Below, piece after piece: positions 27,400 through 35,989 of a stretch of DNA of 64,000 nt. The stretch is from Helicobacter sp. 13S00482-2 (GTDB taxonomy: Bacteria > Campylobacterota > Campylobacteria > Campylobacterales > Helicobacteraceae), in assembly GCF_002272795.1 (NCBI RefSeq), contig NZ_MLAT01000004.1:87143-151142 (forward strand). Reading direction: 5' to 3'. Made by a program: the position numbers and the translations under genes. Below the pieces are notes generated by a model. That model saw only the letters and a list, made by a program, of their open reading frames with translations. It did not search any database and was not told the DNA's origin. Positions within the stretch are counted from its first letter, which is position 1; each line of letters opens with the position of its first letter.

Positions 27400-28503
27400 A
27401 TGTTTGAAAAAGAACTCGATGCCATAAAGCGTGCAGGATTATATCGAGAGCGTAAGATATTTTCAGATAAATTGAAGGATTTTGCCTCCAATGATTATTT
27501 AGGATTATCGCAGAACAAAAAACTTTTAAAAAAGGCTTATAAGCTCCTCTTATGTCAAACTCATCACTCGCCAAAAGCCTCTATGATTGTCAATGGGTAT
27601 TGTTCATTGCATAAAGAACTAGAAAATTATCTTTGTTCTTTAAATGGCTTTAAAGATGGTATTGTTTTAGGGAGTGGTTTTTTAGCCAATATAGCACTTT
27701 TTGATGCATTTGTGCGTAAAAATGATAAAATCTATATTGACGAAAAATATCACGCTAGTGGTCTGTATGCCGCAAAAATGCTAGGGGATAGGGCTATATT
27801 TTTCAAACATAATGATCCTGAAGATCTAAACAATCTTTTAGAATCATCTCCCCCTAAAGGAAGAATAATCATTGCCATTGAAGGAGTGTATTCAATGGAT
27901 GGAGATATTGCAGATAAAAGATTTTCAGAAATTGCAATAAATAAAAATGCGATTTTGATTGTAGATGAAGCTCATAGTAGTGGGAGTATTGGAACAAATT
28001 TATTGGGTTATTTTGACTATCATAACATACCAATTTGCCAAAACTTTATCAAAATGGGCACACTTTCAAAAGCCTATGGAAGTTATGGGGCATACATACT
28101 TGGAGATACTGAGACTATAGAGTTTTTGTGCAATCGTGGAAAATCTGTTATTTATACCACTGCCCTATCTATCTTTGACACTACCCTAGCACTAATCAAT
28201 CTAAAATACATTCAAAGAAATAAAAAAACCCTCAAAGATAAAATCCACTCTCTTCAAGCTATGGTCAAAAAAATACTTCAAACACCATTACAATCCCAAA
28301 TCTTAGTAGTAAGATACAAAAATACCAAAGACATGCAAAGAACCCATAAAGAACTTCAGAAAAATGGCTTCCTGGTTGGTGCTATCAGAAAACCTACCGT
28401 TCAAGAACCAATATTGCGGATTACTTTAAGAACAAAAAACTCACTCAAACAAACCAAAAAATTGTGTAAAATAATCAAAAAATCTGAAGGTCAAATATGT
28501 TAA
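27400..28503 (+). CDS. PLP-dependent alpha-oxoamine synthase, BioF/Kbl family
   Basis: 367 aa fold-type I enzyme, probably 8-amino-7-oxononanoate synthase of biotin synthesis. Features: FASNDYLGLSQN (typical BioF start), GSGFLANIALFDA, IAIEGVYSMDGDIA, IVDEAHSSGSIG with the PLP-binding Asp, and TLSKAYGSYGAYI with the cofactor Lys. KBL or another acyl-CoA/amino-acid condensing role cannot be excluded from sequence alone. It is 9 nt after tlpD and overlaps pbp1A by 7 nt. Confidence 0.85.
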   Translation: MFEKELDAIKRAGLYRERKIFSDKLKDFASNDYLGLSQNKKLLKKAYKLLLCQTHHSPKASMIVNGYCSLHKELENYLCSLNGFKDGIVLGSGFLANIALFDAFVRKNDKIYIDEKYHASGLYAAKMLGDRAIFFKHNDPEDLNNLLESSPPKGRIIIAIEGVYSMDGDIADKRFSEIAINKNAILIVDEAHSSGSIGTNLLGYFDYHNIPICQNFIKMGTLSKAYGSYGAYILGDTETIEFLCNRGKSVIYTTALSIFDTTLALINLKYIQRNKKTLKDKIHSLQAMVKKILQTPLQSQILVVRYKNTKDMQRTHKELQKNGFLVGAIRKPTVQEPILRITLRTKNSLKQTKKLCKIIKKSEGQIC

Positions 28504-30479
28504 AAAAGATTGCTATTTCTATTTTAAGTTTTTTTGTTGCCTGCATTATTATTTATGTCGGATTTCTATGGATAGATTTAAGAGATGATGTGCAAAAAAT
28601 TAAAAATTACAGACCACAACTAACAACCCAAATATTTGACAGAAAAAATCGTTTAATTGCAAATGTATTTGACACAGAATTTCGATTTTATTCAAGGTTT
28701 GATGAAATACCTCCAAAAATGATAGAAGCACTTCTTGCAGTAGAAGATACACTTTTTTTTGAACATGGAGGAATTAACTATGATGCCATTATTCGTGCTA
28801 CTATCAAAAATCTCAAAAATGGAAAGTATCTAGAAGGTGGAAGCACTCTCACTCAACAACTTATCAAAAATATGGTTCTCACTCGGGATAAAACAATTTC
28901 TAGGAAAATAAAAGAAGCGTTGCTTTCAATACAAGTTGAGCATATATTATCAAAAGAAGATATTCTAGAGAGATATTTTAATCAAACTTTTTTTGGACAC
29001 GGTTATTATGGGGTAAAGACTGCTTCATTGGGATATTTTAAAAAACCTCTAAATGCTTTAAGTCTCAAAGAAATTGCTATGATCGTATCCTTGCCTAGAG
29101 CTCCTAGTTTTTATGATCCTACAAGAAATTTAGATTTTTCATTAAGTCGTGCAAACAATATTATCAAACGTATGTATGAGATTGGTTGGATAAGCACAGA
29201 AGAATATGAAAAATCCATTAGTGAAATCCCTGAAATCTATAATCAAACACTCACGCAAAATACCGCTCCATATGTAGTAGATGAGGTTATCAAACAACTC
29301 AGCTACATCAAAGATATTAAAACAGGAGGTTATCAAATCAAGCTAAATATTGATTTAGACTACCAAAAAATAGCTCAAGAATCTTTGCTTTATGGCTATA
29401 AAAATATCAAAAAACGCATCGCAAAATATGATCCAAAACCCACCTTAGAAGCAGAAAATGACGATTATGATACACTTAATGGTGCGATGATTGTCACAGA
29501 CACAAAAACAGGAAATATTCTAGCCCTAGTAGGAGGAATTGATCATAGTAAAAGTGCTTTTAATCGTGCTACTCAAATCAAACGTCAATTTGGTAGTGCC
29601 ATCAAGCCTTTTATTTATCAAATCGCCTTTGATAAAGGCTATTCTACCGCCACAACAGTTCCTGATGTGGCTAGGAGTTTTAACAAAACCTACAATACCG
29701 ATGAGGAAAATGAAGATAAAGATGAATATTGGAGACCCAATAATTTCTCTAAAAGTTTCAAAGGACTTGTAACCCTAAAAGAAGCTTTAAGCCATTCACT
29801 CAACCTAGCTACAATCAATCTGGTTGAAGTAGTTGGATTTGACAAAATCTATTCAGGATTGATAAATTATGGATTTAAAAATCCTCCTAAAGATATGTCT
29901 ATTATCTTAGGAAGTGTGGGTATTTCACCCCTTGAAGCCGCAAAAGAATATTCTATTTTTTCTAACTATGGAACTATGGTAGAACCCTCATTATTTGAAA
30001 CTATCACTGATAGAGATGGCAATATACAAACCTTTGAAGACAGACCATTTACGCAGATAACCACCCCTGAGCAATCCTTCCTTACCATCTCTATACTAAG
30101 AGAGACAGTAGCAGGAGGTACTGGAAGAAGAGCAAAAGTAAATGGTATTGAGATAGCAGGAAAAACTGGGACATCTAACAACAATATTGATGGCTGGTTT
30201 TGTGGCTTTACTCCCTCTGTACAAGCCATCATATGGTTTGGCAGGGATGATAATACTTCGATAGGAAAAAATGATTCAGGGGGCGTTATCTCAGCTCCAG
30301 TTTTCTCTCATTTTATTAGCAATATATTAAAAATTGATCCAGGCTTGAAACGAAAATTTTATACCCCTGAAGGTGTCAATAAAAAGACAATAAAAGGAAG
30401 TGATTACTATTACACCACAACCTCAAAACTACCTGAAAATAAATCTCAAGACACGATTGATGAAAAACTCTTATTTTAA
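28497..30479 (+). CDS. pbp1A: Penicillin-binding protein 1A (bifunctional peptidoglycan synthase)
   Basis: 660 aa class A PBP. After an N-terminal membrane anchor (5-27), the glycosyltransferase domain has AVEDTLFFEHGG with catalytic Glu83 and EGGSTLTQQLIKN. The transpeptidase domain has SAIK (Ser367-Lys370), SHSLN (SxN) and GKTGTSNN. It polymerises and crosslinks peptidoglycan in the periplasm; in H. pylori changes in PBP1A give amoxicillin resistance. The start overlaps the upstream gene, so the two are coupled. Confidence 0.95.
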   Translation: MLKKIAISILSFFVACIIIYVGFLWIDLRDDVQKIKNYRPQLTTQIFDRKNRLIANVFDTEFRFYSRFDEIPPKMIEALLAVEDTLFFEHGGINYDAIIRATIKNLKNGKYLEGGSTLTQQLIKNMVLTRDKTISRKIKEALLSIQVEHILSKEDILERYFNQTFFGHGYYGVKTASLGYFKKPLNALSLKEIAMIVSLPRAPSFYDPTRNLDFSLSRANNIIKRMYEIGWISTEEYEKSISEIPEIYNQTLTQNTAPYVVDEVIKQLSYIKDIKTGGYQIKLNIDLDYQKIAQESLLYGYKNIKKRIAKYDPKPTLEAENDDYDTLNGAMIVTDTKTGNILALVGGIDHSKSAFNRATQIKRQFGSAIKPFIYQIAFDKGYSTATTVPDVARSFNKTYNTDEENEDKDEYWRPNNFSKSFKGLVTLKEALSHSLNLATINLVEVVGFDKIYSGLINYGFKNPPKDMSIILGSVGISPLEAAKEYSIFSNYGTMVEPSLFETITDRDGNIQTFEDRPFTQITTPEQSFLTISILRETVAGGTGRRAKVNGIEIAGKTGTSNNNIDGWFCGFTPSVQAIIWFGRDDNTSIGKNDSGGVISAPVFSHFISNILKIDPGLKRKFYTPEGVNKKTIKGSDYYYTTTSKLPENKSQDTIDEKLLF

Positions 30480-30484
30480 AGAGT

Positions 30485-30607
30485 CTAATCAAAAAGTTCA
30501 GCAATCATGGAGCGGATTGATCCTCCGCCACATTCTTCAATCGTTGAAATATCCAAAGAGATAATTTGTATAAAAACTTTTAATACGATGTTTTGTAGAT
30601 TATTTTT
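30485..30607 (-). pseudogene. Remnant of an amidinotransferase/CtlX-type gene (3' end only)
   Basis: On the minus strand an open stretch after a TGA (30608-30610) runs to a TAG at 30485-30487. It encodes a tail ending SLDISTIEECGGGSIRS then MIAELFD. This closely resembles the C-terminal active-site segment of DDAH/CtlX-type amidino hydrolases, which end GGGSxRCM(I/L)AE(I/L)F. The nucleophilic Cys of that motif is Ser here, and nothing recognisable remains upstream, so the gene is dead. Relation to the family is from memory of the motif. Confidence 0.6.
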
Positions 30608-30849
30608 TCAATGTGCCAAAATAAAAAAGCATTTTGTGTCACCCCCCCCCCTAAAATAAAAACCTTTTTTTAAACCTCACCTTCTACAAAATAAATCTGT
30701 CAAAAACATCAAACACAAGAATACTCGAAATCTCTATTTATCGCGAGTCTCAGGGGGTACCCTCCCCCAATGGGGGTCATTTTCACCCTAACCCTTAAAA
30801 TATGAATTTTTTTGAATTTTTGAACTCGTGCAATAAATCAAGCTTTTAA
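30608..30849. other. Non-coding gap with C10 tract and GC-rich hairpin
   Basis: No plausible ORF. It holds a run of ten C (30642-30651), and a GC-rich patch in otherwise AT-rich DNA with GGGGGTACCC (30753-30762) and the stem CCCCC-AAT-GGGGG (30764-30776). Possibly the eroded remainder of the amidinotransferase gene and its flank. Confidence 0.6.
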
Positions 30850-31518
30850 TTAGTAGCGATGGATAAAATCTAAAGATAAAATATCAACCGAATTAAATTT
30901 AATGCCCAATCTGACATCATTATCACTTATGTTTTCAAAAATGAATCCAACTTGCACTTCAGGGTGATATGTTCGATCATACCACCACATATAATACCCT
31001 CTTCCTAATATGATGTGTTCTGTCCTAGTATAATTGCCATAAGAATAACCAAACAATGCCTTTATGAATCCAAGTATTTTTATTTTATGGCTATCAGATA
31101 AAAGTAATCTACTTTCTAGGTTGAGTGATATAAGTGGATATTGCGCATCGATACCATAGCCATAAGCTCCAGTTTTTACTAACTCTCCAGTCTTATATCC
31201 AAATGGATTGTTTGGGCGAAACACAATCGGGAGCACATCATAACCAGCACTCAAATAGATTAGAATGCTATTTGCAGTGCTCTTTGCAAAGTTTTTTCTA
31301 CCAAAATGTAATATCCCTCCAGCATTAAATTCTGACGTAGTTTGATAACCACTAATATCAGAAAACAAAGGCAATGTGCGATCAAAATAAAAATCCACTA
31401 TCTTTGGAGGTTTGTATTCCCATTCAAAACAGTTTGTGAAAAAACCACAGCCAAAGAGTTGAAATTGTAAAAGCAAGAACAACCAAAGTAAGCGAATACC
31501 TATAAAATAGTTCTTCAT
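30850..31518 (-). CDS. Putative lipoprotein/outer-membrane protein, unknown function
   Basis: 222 aa. The N-terminus has a basic start, a hydrophobic stretch (LLWLFLLLQFQ) and LFGC (Cys24), a plausible lipobox. The rest shows barrel-like alternating strands (NSILIYLSAGYDVLP, IKILGFIKALFGYSYGNYT, PEVQVGFIFENIS) and ends DILSLDFIHRY. Its ATG overlaps the stop of the upstream gene at 31515 (ATGA), so the two form one operon. I do not recognise the family. Confidence 0.65.
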   Translation of the reverse strand: MKNYFIGIRLLWLFLLLQFQLFGCGFFTNCFEWEYKPPKIVDFYFDRTLPLFSDISGYQTTSEFNAGGILHFGRKNFAKSTANSILIYLSAGYDVLPIVFRPNNPFGYKTGELVKTGAYGYGIDAQYPLISLNLESRLLLSDSHKIKILGFIKALFGYSYGNYTRTEHIILGRGYYMWWYDRTYHPEVQVGFIFENISDNDVRLGIKFNSVDILSLDFIHRY

Positions 31519-32198
31519 AAGAAAAATATAAAACTAAGTGTAGTAGTTATAGGATAAGATATTACTTCTCCTGTCATCAGAGGAACTTTATTAGGGGCAT
31601 AAGCATTGACTTCAATAGGAGTATTTGAAGAAAACAAAGGAAATTTGATATTCCAAGAAATCGCATACCATTCATATTTTAGCCGAAGTCCTAAGTTGCA
31701 GTCCATAATAAAAGATATTTTTGTGATTGAACGATCAGGATCATTAGAATCTTTTGTTTGAAAAATAATACCTAGCCCATCACTTTTACCAAATATACTA
31801 GAAAATCTAGCTCCCATATCAAAACCTGTCAATAATGCCAATTCAAGCCCATTAAAGAACTTACCACTTTCAAGCACATAATTCGTACCAATAGTAAAAA
31901 TTCCTTTATTTAAATTCAAATTATTGTTTATTTCTTGAAATACCCCTCCAGAGGTATAAATCTGAAGACCATTGTATTTATCAAAACTAAACTCCTCGCC
32001 GATAGAGAGTTCATAATATGGATAATCATCTGCTCCTTTGGCTTTAAAAATTTCATCTCCCATATGTGTTAATCTTAGAGTTAAACTATCAGAATTCCAA
32101 CCAATACCCAACCCTCCAAATGTCTTCATATGAACAGCCATCAAGGGAGTTACTATTACAAGCATAAAGAATATCATCACAAATAAAAATTTTTTCAT
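31515..32198 (-). CDS. Putative outer-membrane protein, unknown function
   Basis: 227 aa with signal peptide MKKFLFVMIFFMLVIVTPLMA and barrel-like strands (GGLGIGWNSDSLTLRLTHM, SKITKISFIMDCNLGLRL-like stretches) ending in ITTTLSFIFFL, an aromatic last strand as expected for an outer-membrane barrel. First gene of a two-gene operon with the lipoprotein at 30850. It lies between an amidinotransferase remnant and an orphan integrase, so it may be accessory. Confidence 0.7.
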   Translation of the reverse strand: MKKFLFVMIFFMLVIVTPLMAVHMKTFGGLGIGWNSDSLTLRLTHMGDEIFKAKGADDYPYYELSIGEEFSFDKYNGLQIYTSGGVFQEINNNLNLNKGIFTIGTNYVLESGKFFNGLELALLTGFDMGARFSSIFGKSDGLGIIFQTKDSNDPDRSITKISFIMDCNLGLRLKYEWYAISWNIKFPLFSSNTPIEVNAYAPNKVPLMTGEVISYPITTTLSFIFFL

Positions 32199-32328
32199 TA
32201 CTAAACCCTAGAAGTCATTTTTTTATCAAAATTCTAAGTAATAATATATTAATTTTGCTTGATTTTCAATATGAATACAAAATTTTATTGGTTTTGCATT
32301 CAAGGTAATATAAAAAAAATCAAATGTA

Positions 32329-33489
32329 GTGAATTTTAGGTGGTTTGAACTGTATTTTTTACAAAAATACCACTCCATATCATCGCCTGTTCGTGCCAAA
32401 AATCGAAAGTTTTTTGACCTACCATATCAAAATAATTTTTCTGGCGAGAAAATATTTTTTAAGGAGCTTTTAAAAAAATTAGATGCAACGCCCCCAAATT
32501 TAGAGTATGTGGAGGCAAATTGGCATAAGTTCTTGAAGATGAACGATACAATAATACCAAAAGAGTCTCACATAAAAAAGGGTGAAGATTTAAAAGATAG
32601 TCCCAAAAATCTTTTTAGGGATTTTGCATTTGAGAGTTTAAAAGCTGGAGAAAATGGTAGGAGAGCAATAACGCATAAAATATATATTCAGATTTTGCAA
32701 AGAGACATTTTGCCTTATTTTGGAGATATGGATATTGCAGAAATCACATCTTTTAAGGTCAAATCTTGGCAAAATGAGTTATTAAAAAAGATAAAACCAC
32801 AAAGTTTAAATAACGTAAGAGGGGTTTTGAATATGATTTTTAATGATGCCTTAGCAGAGGAAATTATCGACAAAAATCCGCTAAGTCTTATCAAAAGACC
32901 TAAGGCAGATAAAACAAAGATAAATCCTTTTAGTCTAGAAGAGGTAAAAAACATCATTGCAGGAGCTGATGGGTGGTTTAAAAACTATCTCACTTTAGCG
33001 TTTTTTTGTGGTGCTAGGATTGGAGAGATGTTGGCTCTGAAATGGGAGGATATAGATTTTGAAAATAATACTATCAGAATTAATAAAGCCATTAGAGATG
33101 GAGTTATTAGCAAACCCAAAACTAAAGCTTCTATCAGGGTGATTGATATGCTTCCTATCGTTAAAAACGCATTGTTGGAACAATATCAACTAACCAACAA
33201 TATGGGCAATGTTTTTGTTTCTAAAAGAAATAAAGGTTTTAAAAGTTCTCAGTGCTTATTACGTGTGCATTGGTATAGTTTGCTTAGGAAATTAAATATT
33301 TCTAAACGGACACTCTATCAGACAAGGCATACCTTTGCTAGTATTATGATTAGCAAGGGAGAAGATCCTGTATGGGTAGGGTGCAAGATGATGGGACACG
33401 AAAATATAGCGATGACCTTATCGGTTTATACCAAATACATTGAGAGCAAAGAAAAACGAGCGACTTTTTTAAGTGATTTTATTGCTTAA
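32329..33489 (+). CDS. Phage-type tyrosine recombinase (integrase)
   Basis: 386 aa, GTG start. A N-terminal arm and core-binding domain (about 95-205, ITHKIYIQILQRDILPYFG) precede the catalytic domain. Catalytic residues are visible: Arg in FFCGARIGEMLALKWEDI, Lys in SKPKTKASIRVI, YQTRHTFASIM (Arg, with the second His place taken by Tyr as in many phage integrases), MGHENIAMTLS and nucleophile Tyr in VYTKYI. It is not XerH, the Helicobacter chromosome-dimer recombinase. No other phage or ICE gene is next to it, so it is an orphan integrase or the trace of a lost element. Whether the N-terminus is complete is uncertain. Confidence 0.88.
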   Translation: MNFRWFELYFLQKYHSISSPVRAKNRKFFDLPYQNNFSGEKIFFKELLKKLDATPPNLEYVEANWHKFLKMNDTIIPKESHIKKGEDLKDSPKNLFRDFAFESLKAGENGRRAITHKIYIQILQRDILPYFGDMDIAEITSFKVKSWQNELLKKIKPQSLNNVRGVLNMIFNDALAEEIIDKNPLSLIKRPKADKTKINPFSLEEVKNIIAGADGWFKNYLTLAFFCGARIGEMLALKWEDIDFENNTIRINKAIRDGVISKPKTKASIRVIDMLPIVKNALLEQYQLTNNMGNVFVSKRNKGFKSSQCLLRVHWYSLLRKLNISKRTLYQTRHTFASIMISKGEDPVWVGCKMMGHENIAMTLSVYTKYIESKEKRATFLSDFIA

Positions 33490-33734
33490 AGATTTCTAAA
33501 GTCTGACACAAATGACACAAAATGGCTATTGTTTATATCTCTAAATACCTATTGTTAGGGGTTTTATTCAATGCTATTTGAAATTATAACTATTCACATA
33601 TATTTAAAATTTAATATAAATTAAAATTTTATTCATTATTTCATCGAGTTTCCCCAAAAAATAGCACATCTTTAAATAGAAATTTACTTAAAACTCGCTA
33701 AAATCAGGGAATTCATTATTTAAAAGGTGAGCCA

Positions 33735-34286
33735 ATGAAATTAAAACTAACCCATATATCGCACGTAGCAAATAAAATAGCATTGGACATTGCAAACTCC
33801 AATCTTTTAGAACTTAAAGCACCTCTAGAAAAGATCGCCGATACCGCCAAAATGATTCTAGAAGAAGATATTAAAAAAGAAGCCGATATTGATCAAAAAG
33901 CTAAAAATCTGCTCGAGGACAATCTTGATGAAATTGAATTTATGCGTGCAGATGAAAGGCAACTTTTTTGGATGATAAAGCGTCAAATAGCCGAGCAAGA
34001 AAATTTTCTACTTTCTTGGGAAGATAGATATAGCGATATCTCACATAAAATACTTGATGAACTAAGCCTTGAAGGATTTATCAAATTCAGCATATCTGAA
34101 AATCTAATCAAAAATATTATTTTCAAATCCATTGATTCTTATTCCAAAATGTATGAAGAAATTGAAGATGAAGTGATAGAAAAAATCAAAAATTACAAAA
34201 GAAAAATCCTTGTAGGTACAGATGAATATGAACTAGTTTTTGAAAAACTATATGAAGAAGAACTAAAAAGAAAAGGATTTTTATAA
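33735..34286 (+). CDS. DUF507 family protein
   Basis: 183 aa, soluble, highly charged and helical. The composition and segments such as ISHVANKIALDIANSN, MILEEDIKKEADIDQKAK and RRERQLFWMIKRQIAEQ-like positions match the DUF507 family found across Campylobacterota. In H. pylori a member (HP1236) also lies directly before carA. Here its stop overlaps the carA start (TAATG). Function unknown. Confidence 0.8.
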   Translation: MKLKLTHISHVANKIALDIANSNLLELKAPLEKIADTAKMILEEDIKKEADIDQKAKNLLEDNLDEIEFMRADERQLFWMIKRQIAEQENFLLSWEDRYSDISHKILDELSLEGFIKFSISENLIKNIIFKSIDSYSKMYEEIEDEVIEKIKNYKRKILVGTDEYELVFEKLYEEELKRKGFL

Positions 34287-35404
34287 TGCAAGATGCTTAT
34301 CTTTATTTTGAAAATGGGCTTTTTTTACAGGCAAAAGCCTTCGGGGCAAATAAAACTACAGTGGGGGAAGTTGTTTTCAACACTTCAATGACTGGTTATG
34401 AAGAGATCATAACAGATCCAAGCTATGCAGGTCAGTTCATTGTTTTTACAATGCCTGAGATTGGTATTGTGGGGGTAAATCCTGAAGATATGGAATCAAG
34501 AGGAGCTTTTTGCAAAGGAATTATAGTCAGAAACTACAATGAGTTTTATTCAAATTTTAGAGCAAAAGAAAGTTTAGATAATTTTCTAAAATCTCAAGAT
34601 ATTCTTGGAATCACAGAAGTAGATACAAGATCATTGGCCAAAACCATTCGTAATAATGGTGCAATGATGATGGTAGCCTCAACTCAAATATCTTCAGCCC
34701 ACGAACTTAAAAATATTCTCCACAAATCCAAGAAAATCCAAGAAATCAACCTCATTCCTGAAGTTTCAACGCCAAGCCCATACATACACAAAAGCTCAAC
34801 TTTTGATTTTAATACCCTTAAATATGCTGACCCTAAAACTAACAAAAAAATCATTGCTATTGATTTTGGAATCAAAAGAAACATCCTCAATGAACTTACA
34901 GCTACAGGACTTGAAGTAGAAGTAATACCACATAATTTCAAAGCTAGTTTCATTATAGATAGATTCAAGAATGGCGAGATTTCTGGAGTATTTTTGTCTA
35001 ATGGACCAGGTGATCCTCTGATGTTAAAAAATGAAATTTCTGAAATCAAACTTTTGGTTGAAGCAAAAGTTCCAATGTTCGCAATCTGTCTAGGCCATCA
35101 ACTCCTCTCAATTGCAAATGGCTATGAGACTTACAAACTAAAATTTGGTCATCACGGCGGGAATCACCCAGTAAAAAACCTCATCACTCAAAGTGTGGAA
35201 ATCACATCTCAAAATCACAACTACTCGGTGCCAGAAGAAATTAAAGAAATAGCACAAATCACTCATCAAAATCTATTTGATGGGACAATAGAAGGATTGA
35301 GATATAAAAATGCTCCCATATTTTCAGTTCAGCACCACCCTGAGGCAAGTCCAGGCCCAAAAGAATCAAGGAACCTTTTTAGACAATTTGCAGATATGAT
35401 CTGA
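34286..35404 (+). CDS. carA: Carbamoyl-phosphate synthase small subunit
   Basis: 372 aa glutamine amidotransferase subunit that supplies ammonia to CarB for pyrimidine and arginine synthesis. N-terminal domain: GEVVFNTSMTGYEEIITDPSYAGQ; the C-terminal class I amidotransferase domain has SNGPGDP, FAICLGHQLL with the catalytic Cys, GGNHPVKN, and VQHHPEASPGP with His and Glu. carB is not in the window. Directly coupled to the DUF507 gene. Confidence 0.96.
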   Translation: MQDAYLYFENGLFLQAKAFGANKTTVGEVVFNTSMTGYEEIITDPSYAGQFIVFTMPEIGIVGVNPEDMESRGAFCKGIIVRNYNEFYSNFRAKESLDNFLKSQDILGITEVDTRSLAKTIRNNGAMMMVASTQISSAHELKNILHKSKKIQEINLIPEVSTPSPYIHKSSTFDFNTLKYADPKTNKKIIAIDFGIKRNILNELTATGLEVEVIPHNFKASFIIDRFKNGEISGVFLSNGPGDPLMLKNEISEIKLLVEAKVPMFAICLGHQLLSIANGYETYKLKFGHHGGNHPVKNLITQSVEITSQNHNYSVPEEIKEIAQITHQNLFDGTIEGLRYKNAPIFSVQHHPEASPGPKESRNLFRQFADMI

Positions 35405-35671
35405 ATTTATCATAATCTAAAATCGCCATTCAAGAGGGTGCGAACAATGATGTGTTTATCTCAAATTTTAGAAAATTTTTAACAATCAAATCGCTTAAAA
35501 AAGTGATTCGCCTTTCTTTCCTCCCAATCTATGGGATAAAACTCATGGATTCATCGCCATATTTCAATACCCCCAAGAACCCAAACTTGCTAATCATAAT
35601 AATAGCAAGGTATGCATTTGAAACATTCTCAAGCAATTGATACTAGTCGTTTAATACTCACTAATTTGAAT

Positions 35672-35974
35672 CTAAACTTTTATATCTAAAATGTGTGTGC
35701 TATGAACCACCTCTTGCTTATCTTCAAGAACTTGATCATCTTTTTTAGCTTTTTTATTCTCCTTCTCAAAGCTTCCATTTCCTTTTGAATCAGGATTGAT
35801 AGATTGAGAATCTTCTGTAGGACGAACTTCTTGAATATTTTTGAGCTTATCCTCAAATTCTTTTGCAATCACATCTGCCATATCTCCTCTGGCAATTGCA
35901 TTTGCCTGTTGAGCAGAATTGAGTTGGGAATTTTGATTAATATAGGTGATATTACCAATAGGTGAGATTGCCAT
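35672..35974 (-). CDS. Conserved hypothetical protein
   Basis: 100 aa soluble acidic protein: starts MAISPIGNITYINQNSQLNS, has a charged helical middle (VIAKEFEDKLKNIQEVRPTE) and ends THILDIKV. No signal peptide or membrane helix. I recall similar small proteins in Helicobacter and Campylobacter but cannot name a function. It follows rqcH on the same strand after 15 nt, so it is probably in the nadK-recN-rqcH operon. Confidence 0.6.
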   Translation of the reverse strand: MAISPIGNITYINQNSQLNSAQQANAIARGDMADVIAKEFEDKLKNIQEVRPTEDSQSINPDSKGNGSFEKENKKAKKDDQVLEDKQEVVHSTHILDIKV

Positions 35975-35989
35975 TTTTCATCCTTGAAA

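Noticed and set aside
30753..30776. GC-rich hairpin GGGGGTACCC and CCCCC-AAT-GGGGG as a terminator
   Set aside because: No T run on either side and 270 nt from pbp1A; left as an unexplained structure in the gap entry.
32199..33734. Attachment-site direct repeats around the integrase
   Set aside because: No convincing repeat or tRNA end was found by eye on either side.
35405..35671. A 62-codon plus-strand frame (35452-35640) after carA
   Set aside because: No ribosome site or recognisable protein, and hints of coding appear in two different frames; it may be an eroded gene but I could not identify it.
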